In this document: in pieces, positions 1 to 5,658 of the stretch
How positions within the stretch are numbered: the stretch's first letter is position 1
How the letters are laid out: every line of letters starts with the position of its first letter
NCBI GenBank assembly: GCA_046728075.1
Contig: JBKPDV010000036.1
Location: 1 to 7,968 of the forward strand
Origin: JBKPDV01 sp046728075
GTDB lineage: Bacteria > Acidobacteriota > Thermoanaerobaculia > UBA5066 > Gp7-AA6
DNA: 7,968 nucleotides
Direction: 5' to 3'
Notes under the pieces: model-generated
What the model was told of the DNA's origin: nothing
What the model saw: the letters and a program-made list of their open reading frames with translations, nothing else
The model's database searches: none
Position numbers and translations under genes: made by a program

Positions 1-245
1 CGGCCGATGAACGTCAACGCCTTCGGGCTGGCGGCGGGTAGGAAGCACGCAAAGGCACGTCGCCCTCTTCCCAACGCTTTTCTCGCCCGGAATTTGAACC
101 CGAGAAAGTCGAACGATTGGTTCGGGACATCGCCACGCCGGATCGCATCCTTGCAGTAGACAATTTTCGTCTTCTCGGGATGCAGCACCAGCTTGCAGGC
201 CGCAAAGCGGTCGGCAAGCGCGCTCCATAACTGTAGGGCGCAAAA
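1..245 (-). pseudogene. Group II intron reverse transcriptase/maturase, 5'-truncated remnant
   Basis: Read on the minus strand in the frame with a codon at 230-228, the sequence gives LWSALADRFAACKLVLHPEK, then TKIVYCKD, then QSFDFLGFKFRARK and FLPAASPKALTFIG. This is the part of group II intron-encoded reverse transcriptases (LtrA type) just after the YADD catalytic block: the HPEKTK motif, the FDFLG(F/Y)xFRxR motif and the start of the thumb/maturase region. Recognisable similarity begins near 240; the same frame meets a stop at 258-260. The N-terminal half, including the YADD active site, is therefore absent, and the reading frame runs off the left edge of the window. An intact protein of this family is about 400-500 residues, so this cannot be a functional enzyme. 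What lies left of the window is unknown. The family call is confident; the exact junction is not. Confidence 0.82.
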
Positions 246-480
246 ATCAAATCTGCGTCACTTTCCGTGAGCGAGGCCCCGTGAAAAGGTTCCGCTGAGA
301 GAAGTCACAGCGGGAGGGCGTCTTGGTACGCTGGGCCTAGCCCTGTCGCGTCCACGCGCGGTGCTCGCACGCCATCTCGCTCTCCTCATCTGCAAATCGA
401 GGGCGAGAACAGATCGCATCCGCGAGCATCAAAACAAGTGTGCGAGAAATGGACGCTTACAGCGGTTCGCTGATGCCGAA
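246..480. other. Intergenic stretch, no gene supported
   Basis: This stretch lies between the truncated reverse transcriptase and the 21-bp repeats. Short open frames exist on the plus strand (for example from 361), but they have no recognisable motif, no convincing ribosome binding site and an arginine-rich composition typical of chance frames in GC-rich DNA. I see no tRNA or promoter here. The junction that truncated the reverse transcriptase must lie at its left end, around 240-260. Confidence 0.5.
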
Positions 481-541
481 AAAGCATTCCCTGTTCCGTC
501 GAATTATTTCCCTATTCCGCCGAAAATTTTCCCTGTTCGAT
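481..541. repeat. Three 21-bp-phased TTCCCTRTTC repeats
   Basis: TTCCCTGTTCCG at 487-498, TTCCCTATTCCG at 508-519 and TTCCCTGTTCGA at 529-540 start exactly 21 bp apart, separated by A/T-rich spacers. A partial inverted match (GGGAATTCGAA, 548-558) follows. The spacing equals two helical turns, so all three copies face the same side of the DNA. Because 21 is a multiple of three, chance frames across it produce repetitive peptides (FPVPSNYFPIPPKIFPV on the plus strand), which I regard as artefacts. Function unknown; iteron-like protein binding or a decayed repeat family are both possible. Confidence 0.7.
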
Positions 542-553
542 TGTGTAGGGAAT

Positions 554-703
554 TCGAATCTTGTCGACAGTGTCGATCTCGCCGCGCCAACCGTTCACCT
601 GCGCCCAACCGGTGATACCGGGCTTCACGCGATGGCGGGCGGCGTAGCGATCCACGATGTCCTGGAAGAGCTTTCCCGCCGCCCGCGTCGCGACGGCGTG
701 TGG
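554..703 (-). pseudogene. Polyprenyl-phosphate sugar transferase (exopolysaccharide) fragment
   Basis: The minus strand from 703 down to 554 reads PHAVATRAAGKLFQDIVDRY, then AARHRV, then KPGITGWAQVNGWRGE, then IDTVDKIR. This is the conserved C-terminal core of bacterial sugar transferases (PF02397, the WcaJ/ExoY/PssY type) that load the first sugar phosphate onto undecaprenyl phosphate at the inner membrane for exopolysaccharide synthesis. About 50 residues survive from a domain of about 190. The preceding membrane segments and nucleotide-sugar region are missing, as is the following YDLxYIxxWS block. Downstream the frame runs into the 21-bp repeats and stops at 512-514. Upstream similarity ends near 703, about 37 bp beyond the cyclase stop codon. 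It is an orphan piece with no start codon or ribosome binding site, transcribed if at all by read-through from the operon. Confidence 0.8.
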
Positions 704-725
704 AAAGAGAAGCCGCGATTTGAGG

Positions 726-740
726 GGCGCTAGCAGCGCC
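726..740 (-). terminator. Short hairpin directly after the operon's last stop codon
   Basis: GGCGCT (726-731) and AGCGCC (735-740) form a perfect 6-bp stem with a 3-base loop, abutting the cyclase stop codon (741-743). No U-tract follows on the minus strand, so it does not meet the criteria of an intrinsic terminator. It may only protect the 3' end, or be chance in GC-rich DNA. Confidence 0.3.
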
Positions 741-1706
741 TTAGACCACGGCGATTGGATTGCCCGGCGAACCGGTGGCGCCGACGATCTTGAGCGGCGC
801 GAAGATGTAGGCGAATTCGTAGGCGTTGCGGGCGATCAGGCCCTCGAACGTCATGCCCTCGTGCAGGTAGATGCCGTTCTCCATGATCAGATGCTGGTGG
901 CAGGGGTGGAAGACCTCCGGGTCGACCGGCGGAACGACCTCGACAGCGAAGTTGTCGGCGCCCACGACCACCACCTCCAGGCGCGCCAGCCATTTCGCAC
1001 ATTCGAGCGTGATGCCGGGCGCGCCGTCGTAGAAGGTCTTCGTCTCCGTGTACCAGCGCGAGCCGTGGCCCGTGCGGACAAAGGCGGCGTCGCCCGGTGT
1101 AAACGATTCCTCCGCGATGCCCTGGCGCTTTAGGCAGGCTTTCAGGTCGGCGAGGCTGATCGGCTCGCCGACGTCGAGGACGCGTCCCTTCAGGCCCTGA
1201 ACGTCGAAGAGCACGCCGCGGGTCATGAAGACCGGCGCATTCTCCATGCCGAGCTTCTTCAGGCCGTAGGGCGACCACATGTCCGAGATGCGGTTGCCGT
1301 TGTAGAAGAGCATCTTGGTCTTGTCGCCGCGGAAACCGCACATGCTGCCGAGATGGCCGAGGGCATCCATCTGCGTGCCGATCTGCCCGATCTCGGTCGC
1401 GATGAACTCGTCGTTCCAGATGGTGCGGCTCTTCTCGCCATAGGGTCCGCCGGTCGGGCCGCCGGGCATGCGCAGCGCATAGGCGCGGCCGGGGGCGATC
1501 GGCATCTTGGTGTCGTAGGGCATGCCGAGGCTGATGACCTCGCCGCTCCTGATGAGCCGCACGGCCTGCAGCGCCTTGGCCGGCGTCATCAGGTTGCCAT
1601 TGCCCTTCTGGTCGTCGGGGCCCCAGCGCAACTTGAACCACTCCGGGCTGAGCGCCGGGCTGGCGGCGGCGTTCTCGGGCAGGTCGTCGTAGCCGCGCTT
1701 GTCCAT
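741..1706 (-). CDS. Cyclase-family protein (PF04199), metal-dependent hydrolase, 321 aa
   Basis: This is a full-length member of the cyclase/kynurenine-formamidase superfamily, metal-dependent hydrolases that open amide or lactone-type bonds of small cyclic or N-formyl substrates in the cytoplasm. Recognisable pieces are WGPDDQKGNGNLMTP (about 28-42), GQIGTQMDALGH (107-118, equivalent to the family's HxGTHxDxxxH metal motif), RTGHGSRW (211-218), a His/Glu-rich stretch FHPCHQHLIMENGIYLHEG (266-284) and the C-terminal VGATGSPGNPIAV. Both histidines of the HxGTH part are glutamine here, while Asp and the last His are kept. I recall similar Gln variants in the longer cyclase clade, so the enzyme is probably active. 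I chose ATG 1706 because GGGAG lies 7 nt upstream. ATG 1724 (327 aa) overlaps the permease stop as ATGA but has a weaker ribosome binding site. It is the last gene of the operon and the only catabolic enzyme. Substrate unknown. Confidence 0.9.
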   Translation of the reverse strand: MDKRGYDDLPENAAASPALSPEWFKLRWGPDDQKGNGNLMTPAKALQAVRLIRSGEVISLGMPYDTKMPIAPGRAYALRMPGGPTGGPYGEKSRTIWNDEFIATEIGQIGTQMDALGHLGSMCGFRGDKTKMLFYNGNRISDMWSPYGLKKLGMENAPVFMTRGVLFDVQGLKGRVLDVGEPISLADLKACLKRQGIAEESFTPGDAAFVRTGHGSRWYTETKTFYDGAPGITLECAKWLARLEVVVVGADNFAVEVVPPVDPEVFHPCHQHLIMENGIYLHEGMTFEGLIARNAYEFAYIFAPLKIVGATGSPGNPIAVV

Positions 1707-1720
1707 GGTCGAACTCCCGT

Positions 1721-2749
1721 TCATTCGCCGACCTGCGCGGCGGCTTCGGCCGACGCCGCGCGGTCGGCCTCGGTGCCGCGTTTCGTGCGGCGTTGCGCGG
1801 CCTGCACCGCGAGGCCCACGGCCAGGATCAGCATCGAGCCGTTGAACAGCGGCTCGACGAAGAACGGCGCGCCGAGCTGATTGAGCCCGGCCACCGTGAC
1901 CGCCAGCACCGCGACCGCCAGCACCGTGCCCCAGACGTTGACGCGGCCGGGCCGGATCGACGTCGCGCCCAGCAGCGCGGCGGTGAATGCCGGCAGAAGA
2001 TATTCCTGCCCCACCGAGCTCTGCCCGAGCTGCAATTGCGATTGCAGCACGACTCCGGCGAAGGCCGCGAGGGTCCCCGCCGCGACGAAGCCGAGGGTGA
2101 CGTAGCGCTTGGCGGAGATGCCGTTGAGCTCGGCGGCGCGCGGGCTCGCCCCGAGCACGTAGAGATAGCGGCCGAGCGGCAGGAACTCGAACACCAGCCA
2201 GAGCGTCAGGCTGACGACGAGCACGTAGAGCGCCGGCGCCGGCACCTTGCCCATGCTACCGGAGATCGCCAGGAATTCCGGCGGCAGATCGCCGAGCACC
2301 TGCTGACCGCCGGTGTACCAGGCGTTGAGGCCGTAAAGCACGGTGCCTGTGCCGAGGGTGGCGATGAAGGAATCGATCTTGATCCGCGTCACCAGCAGCC
2401 CGTTCAGCAGGCCGACGAACGCGCCCATCAGCACGACGGCGATGACCGCCGCCCACCATGGCAGCCCTTGCGCCTGCAGCCCGATGGCGAAGACCTGCGA
2501 AATGCCGATGTTGAAGCCCGCCGAGAGGTCGAACTGGTTCGCGGTCATGGGTATGAAGACCGACAATGCCACCAGTGCCTGCACCGACTTATTGGAGAGG
2601 ATCGAGCGAACGTTAAAGTAGGTGAGGAATGTGTCGGGCTTCAGCAGGGAGAAGACGATGATCAGGAGAACCAGCAGGACCAGCAGTCCCCAGACCGAGA
2701 TCGCCCGCGTGATTGCGGAGCCGAGATAGGAGGAGGCGCGTCCGCTCAT
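1721..2749 (-). CDS. Sugar-type ABC transporter permease (RbsC-like, PF02653), 342 aa
   Basis: This is the inner-membrane permease of a carbohydrate-uptake (CUT2/ribose type) ABC importer. It probably works as a homodimer with the neighbouring ATPase and periplasmic binding protein. A strongly hydrophobic first membrane segment (about 19-36) is followed by several more (for example about 57-68, 98-120, 173-190, 217-235, 273-290 and 303-317), giving the 8-10 helices usual for the family. Family landmarks are FDLSAG (73-78, normally IDLSVG), DSFIATLGTG (126-135), the coupling-loop region GASPRAAELNGI (200-211), and the LPAFTAALLGATS...GRVNVWGT block (252-275). The last 25 residues are a charged, Ala-rich cytoplasmic tail. 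The ATG at 2749 overlaps the ATPase stop by 4 bp (ATGA), with GGAG 7 nt upstream inside the ATPase gene, so translation is probably coupled. Length is close to the family norm (about 320-340). Transported solute unknown. Confidence 0.94.
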   Translation of the reverse strand: MSGRASSYLGSAITRAISVWGLLVLLVLLIIVFSLLKPDTFLTYFNVRSILSNKSVQALVALSVFIPMTANQFDLSAGFNIGISQVFAIGLQAQGLPWWAAVIAVVLMGAFVGLLNGLLVTRIKIDSFIATLGTGTVLYGLNAWYTGGQQVLGDLPPEFLAISGSMGKVPAPALYVLVVSLTLWLVFEFLPLGRYLYVLGASPRAAELNGISAKRYVTLGFVAAGTLAAFAGVVLQSQLQLGQSSVGQEYLLPAFTAALLGATSIRPGRVNVWGTVLAVAVLAVTVAGLNQLGAPFFVEPLFNGSMLILAVGLAVQAAQRRTKRGTEADRAASAEAAAQVGE

Positions 2750-4287
2750 GATACAGCTCCAGCCTGCGCGACCGAGGCGCCGCCCGCGGCGCTCGCCGTC
2801 AGGCGCGCGATCGTCAATTCGTCGTGCGGGATTTCCGCGACCATCCGTCCGCGGCTGAAGACCAGGGCGCGATGGCAGATGCGCTCGACTTCCTCGAAGT
2901 CGGACGAGATCAGCAGGACGGCCATTCCCTTCTGCAGCGAGAGCTTGAGCAGATGATAGATCTCGGCCTTCGAACCGACGTCGACGCCGATCGTCGGCTC
3001 CTCCAGGACGAGCAGGCGGACATGCGCCTCCATCCAGCGGGCGACGACCACCTTCTGCTGATTGCCGCCGGAGAGGGTGGCGACGGCCTGCTCGGTATCC
3101 TCCGCCTTGATCGAGAACCGCCCGAGCGCTCCGCGGGCGCCGCCGCGCTCGGCGGCGCGGCCGACGATCTGCGTCACGCCTTTCCCGGTCGCCGCCGGGT
3201 TCAGGTAGATGTTCTCGCGCACCGCCATGTTGGCGGCGATGCTTTCCTCCGCCCGCCGGCTCGAAACGAACCCGATACCCTTTCGCATGGCGTCCGCCGG
3301 ATCGGTGGGATTGACGACTGTTCCGTCGATCGAGATGTGTCCCGAAGCAAGCGGCACATGGCCGAAGATGGCGCGGCCGATCGTGTGGTGCCCGGCCCCG
3401 CGCAGGCCGACGAGCCCGAGCGTCTCGCCTGCCTTGATCGCGAACGTCACCGGACCGGCGCGGCCCGACACCGCATCCCTGACCTCAAGCACGACGCGTT
3501 CGGTCGAAGGCGCCGGCCTGACGAAGGCGTCGCTCATCGATCGCCCGACGATCATGCCGATCAGCTCGCGTGGCGACGTCGCCTGGGAATCGACCGTCGC
3601 GACCCGGCGCCCGTCGCGCAGGATGGTGATCCGGTCGGCGATGCGGAACACCTCGTCGAGGCGATGCGTCACATAGACGATGCCGATGCCGCTCGCGCGC
3701 AGTCGACGCAGCATCTGCAGAAGCCGCTCGACGTCGGCCTCGGGAAGCGCCGCCGTCGGTTCGTCCAGCACGAGAATGCTGGCCTTGCGCGCAAGCGCCC
3801 GCCCGATCGCCACGAGCGAGCGTTCAGCCGCCGGGAGTCCGGTGACCGGCGCGCTCGGATCGAGATCGCTGCCCATGATCGAAAGCGCGTCCGCCGCGGC
3901 CCGCCGCACCTGCCGCCAGGAGATGAGCCCGAGCCGCGAGCGCGGGTAGCCGTTGAGCAGCGCGACGTTCTCTCCGACCGTCATCCATTCGACGAGGCCG
4001 AGATCCTGATGGATGAACGCGATCGGCAGCTTCTCGGCAGCGGGATCGACGGGCCGGCCGGCAAAGCGGATCTCGCCGGCGTCGGCCGCGTAGACGCCGG
4101 CGAGGATCTTGATCAGCGTCGACTTCCCGGCCCCGTTCTGGCCGAGCAGGGCATGCACCTCGCTGCGCCGCAAGTCGAAGTCGACGCGGTCGAGCGCGAG
4201 CGTTCCTGTGAACCGCTTGGTCAAACCGGACATGGCGAGGACCGGAATCGCTGCTATGTCGCTCGCGGTTTGATGACTCTCAGCCAT
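2746..4287 (-). CDS. Sugar ABC transporter ATP-binding protein (RbsA/MglA-like, two NBDs), 513 aa
   Basis: This is a duplicated-domain ATPase that energises CUT2 importers on the cytoplasmic face. NBD1 has Walker A GQNGAGKST (49-57), a degenerate signature LPAAERSLVAIGRAL (151-165) in place of LSxGxxQ, Walker B ILVLDEPTAAL (171-181) and the switch histidine in VYVTHRLDE (204-212). NBD2 has the family's usual degraded Walker A (GLRGAGHHTIGR, 294-305), a canonical signature LSGGNQQKVVVARW (405-418) and a Walker B LLVLEEPTIGVDVG (425-438), where the normal Asp before the catalytic Glu is Glu429. I placed the start at ATG 4287 because GAGGG lies 8 nt upstream and the length fits RbsA (about 500 aa). 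An upstream in-frame ATG at 4323 sits one base from a GGGAGG that belongs to a palindromic repeat and is unlikely to be used. Its 3' end overlaps the permease by 4 bp. Confidence 0.94.
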   Translation of the reverse strand: MAESHQTASDIAAIPVLAMSGLTKRFTGTLALDRVDFDLRRSEVHALLGQNGAGKSTLIKILAGVYAADAGEIRFAGRPVDPAAEKLPIAFIHQDLGLVEWMTVGENVALLNGYPRSRLGLISWRQVRRAAADALSIMGSDLDPSAPVTGLPAAERSLVAIGRALARKASILVLDEPTAALPEADVERLLQMLRRLRASGIGIVYVTHRLDEVFRIADRITILRDGRRVATVDSQATSPRELIGMIVGRSMSDAFVRPAPSTERVVLEVRDAVSGRAGPVTFAIKAGETLGLVGLRGAGHHTIGRAIFGHVPLASGHISIDGTVVNPTDPADAMRKGIGFVSSRRAEESIAANMAVRENIYLNPAATGKGVTQIVGRAAERGGARGALGRFSIKAEDTEQAVATLSGGNQQKVVVARWMEAHVRLLVLEEPTIGVDVGSKAEIYHLLKLSLQKGMAVLLISSDFEEVERICHRALVFSRGRMVAEIPHDELTIARLTASAAGGASVAQAGAVS

Positions 4288-4324
4288 CGACACGTCCCTC
4301 GTGGCCGGACTCAGAGCGATCATT

Positions 4325-4432
4325 CCTCCCCCACGCAGTGGGGGAGGTTAGGTGGGGGTCGTGGGGCCAGACTCGCCGTATTCGGGAGCGGAGAGACTCC
4401 CACCTCGATCCTCCCCCACTGCGTGGGGGAGG
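4325..4432. repeat. Inverted pair of REP-like palindromes (REPIN/BIME-like)
   Basis: Two perfect palindromes flank about 60 bp: CCTCCCCCAC-GCA-GTGGGGGAGG (4325-4347) and CCTCCCCCAC-TGC-GTGGGGGAGG (4410-4432). Their loops are complementary and their inner tails match in inverted orientation (AGGTGGGGGTC at 4350-4360 against GACTCCCACCT at 4395-4405, 10 of 11). The two units are therefore inverted copies of one element. In RNA each could fold alone or the whole could form one long hairpin. It occupies the gap between the binding-protein and ATPase genes, where an RNA structure could protect the upstream message and lower downstream expression, as at malE-malF in E. coli. That role is inferred. 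Confidence 0.85.
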
Positions 4433-4489
4433 AAGCCTGACGAGAGAGCCGCTGTTCCGTGTCATTGGGTACGCAAGTGATCGCGGGTC

Positions 4490-4518
4490 GGCCCGGCCGG
4501 CGACATGCCGGCTGGGCC
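4490..4518 (-). other. GC-rich stem-loop just after the binding-protein gene
   Basis: GGCCCGGCCGGC (4490-4501) and GCCGGCTGGGCC (4507-4518) pair at 11 of 12 positions around a GACAT loop, starting 9 bases past the stop codon of the binding-protein gene. No U-run follows on the minus strand, so it is not a classical terminator. It is suited to blocking 3' exonucleases or pausing RNA polymerase, and together with the REP pair would set binding protein above ATPase/permease. Inference. Confidence 0.5.
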
Positions 4519-4527
4519 ACGCCGACG

Positions 4528-5658
4528 TTACTTCACGCCCCAGAGCGCGAGATAGTGCTTCTTGTAGTCGTTGCTGGGGATGAAGGTGTTCTGGTCGCCG
4601 CCCTCGGCGTGGATGTTGTCCTTGGTGACGAGGAAGGGCGGCTGCACGAAGCCGCTCGGCTTTTCGCCGTGGAAGGCCCGGTTCAATTCATCGATGGCCT
4701 GATAGGCCTGCAGCTCGATCGGCTCGGAGACGGTGACGGTCTGGTACTGGCCGCCCTTGCGGATGCGGTCATAGGCCGAGCGGTTGCCGTCGGCGGCCAC
4801 AAGCTTCACCTGCTCCGGGTCGACGCCGCCGCTCCGGAGGACGGGAACCGCGAAGTCCCAATCATTGTCGCCCACCGAGGTCGCATAGAGCGGGGTTCCG
4901 AAGCGCTGGATCCAGCTCGTGGTGAGCTGCGGCTGGCGCTGGGCCGCTTCCGAGGCCGGCGAATTGACATAATCGAGGACCTTGCAGCCGCCGCACTTCT
5001 CGATCTCGTCCTTGGTCGCCGTCGATTTGACCTTGGCGATGGCGTATTCGTTGTGGCTGAGCACCACGGCGCGGGCCGTGCCATTCGAATCGGCGACCAC
5101 CCAGGCCGCCTCGGCCTTGCCGATCTCGACGGGATCTTCCTGGATGTTGACGAAGAGATTGATGTCCGGCTGCGGCCCGGGATAGCCGGCGGCATGCAGG
5201 CCGACGAACTTGATGCCCTGGGCGACGCCGGCCTTGATCGGGTCCTGCAGGCTGGCGGCGTCGGCGAAGAGCGCGATGCCGTCCGGCTTCAGCGCGATCG
5301 CCTGGTTCATGCCGGCGAGCCACGACGTCGGGCTGCCCTTGCCGTCGATGATGGTGACCGACCAGCCGATCTTCTCGCCGGCTTCCTTGATGTAGACGCC
5401 GTAGAGATGGGAGATGTCGTTCTGCTCGTCGCCCGACAGGAAGACCACCTTCTTGCCGGGCTCCGGCGTCGGACCGGATGTCGGCCCCTCCCACACCGTT
5501 TGCGGGCCGGCATATTTGGCCACCGCCGCCTTTGCGGCTGCGACGACCGGATCTTCGGCGCGCGCGCCGGTGACGCCGTGGCCCTCGGCGCCGAGCAGCA
5601 ACCCCAGGATCAACGCCGATCCAGCCAGCAGGGTCCTACGCAGTATCGTGCTTGTCAT
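4528..5658 (-). CDS. Periplasmic sugar-type ABC substrate-binding protein (Peripla_BP_4-like), 376 aa
   Basis: This is a periplasmic solute receptor of the ribose-binding-protein fold that delivers ligand to the RbsA/RbsC-type transporter encoded downstream. The N-terminus is a Sec signal peptide: RR at 7-8, a hydrophobic core (about 10-23) and a probable cleavage after ARA (32-34). Mature landmarks are KKVVFLSGDEQND (69-81), the repeat-fold strand KPDGIALFADAASLQDPI (124-141), FVGLHAAGYPG (151-161), VVLSHNEYAIAKVK (198-211) and KLVAADGNRSAYDRIRKG (285-302). Unusually for this class there is a CGGC motif (222-225), which could form a disulfide in the periplasm. The start is secure: AAGGAGG (5666-5672) lies 7 nt from the ATG, the best ribosome binding site in the operon, consistent with high expression. 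The gene begins 23 bp inside the end of the regulator gene. Ligand unknown; homologues bind pentoses, hexoses, polyols or autoinducer-like molecules. Confidence 0.93.
   Translation of the reverse strand: MTSTILRRTLLAGSALILGLLLGAEGHGVTGARAEDPVVAAAKAAVAKYAGPQTVWEGPTSGPTPEPGKKVVFLSGDEQNDISHLYGVYIKEAGEKIGWSVTIIDGKGSPTSWLAGMNQAIALKPDGIALFADAASLQDPIKAGVAQGIKFVGLHAAGYPGPQPDINLFVNIQEDPVEIGKAEAAWVVADSNGTARAVVLSHNEYAIAKVKSTATKDEIEKCGGCKVLDYVNSPASEAAQRQPQLTTSWIQRFGTPLYATSVGDNDWDFAVPVLRSGGVDPEQVKLVAADGNRSAYDRIRKGGQYQTVTVSEPIELQAYQAIDELNRAFHGEKPSGFVQPPFLVTKDNIHAEGGDQNTFIPSNDYKKHYLALWGVK

Noticed and set aside
14..250. A 78-residue protein starting MIFAPYSYGARL on the minus strand
   Set aside because: It is out of frame with the clear reverse-transcriptase reading over the same bases and has an Arg/Pro/Ser-rich composition.
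481..541. A CRISPR array
   Set aside because: The conserved unit is only about 12 bp with 9-bp spacers and three copies, far from CRISPR repeat and spacer sizes, and no cas gene is present.
361..733. Plus-strand small proteins at 361-615 and 440-733
   Set aside because: Their only distinctive feature is a repetitive peptide caused by the 21-bp DNA repeat, and the second part is antisense to the sugar-transferase fragment.
4288..4323. ATG at 4323 as start of the ATPase
   Set aside because: Its apparent ribosome binding site is part of the palindromic repeat and only one base from the ATG. ATG 4287 has GAGGG at 8 nt and gives the usual family length.
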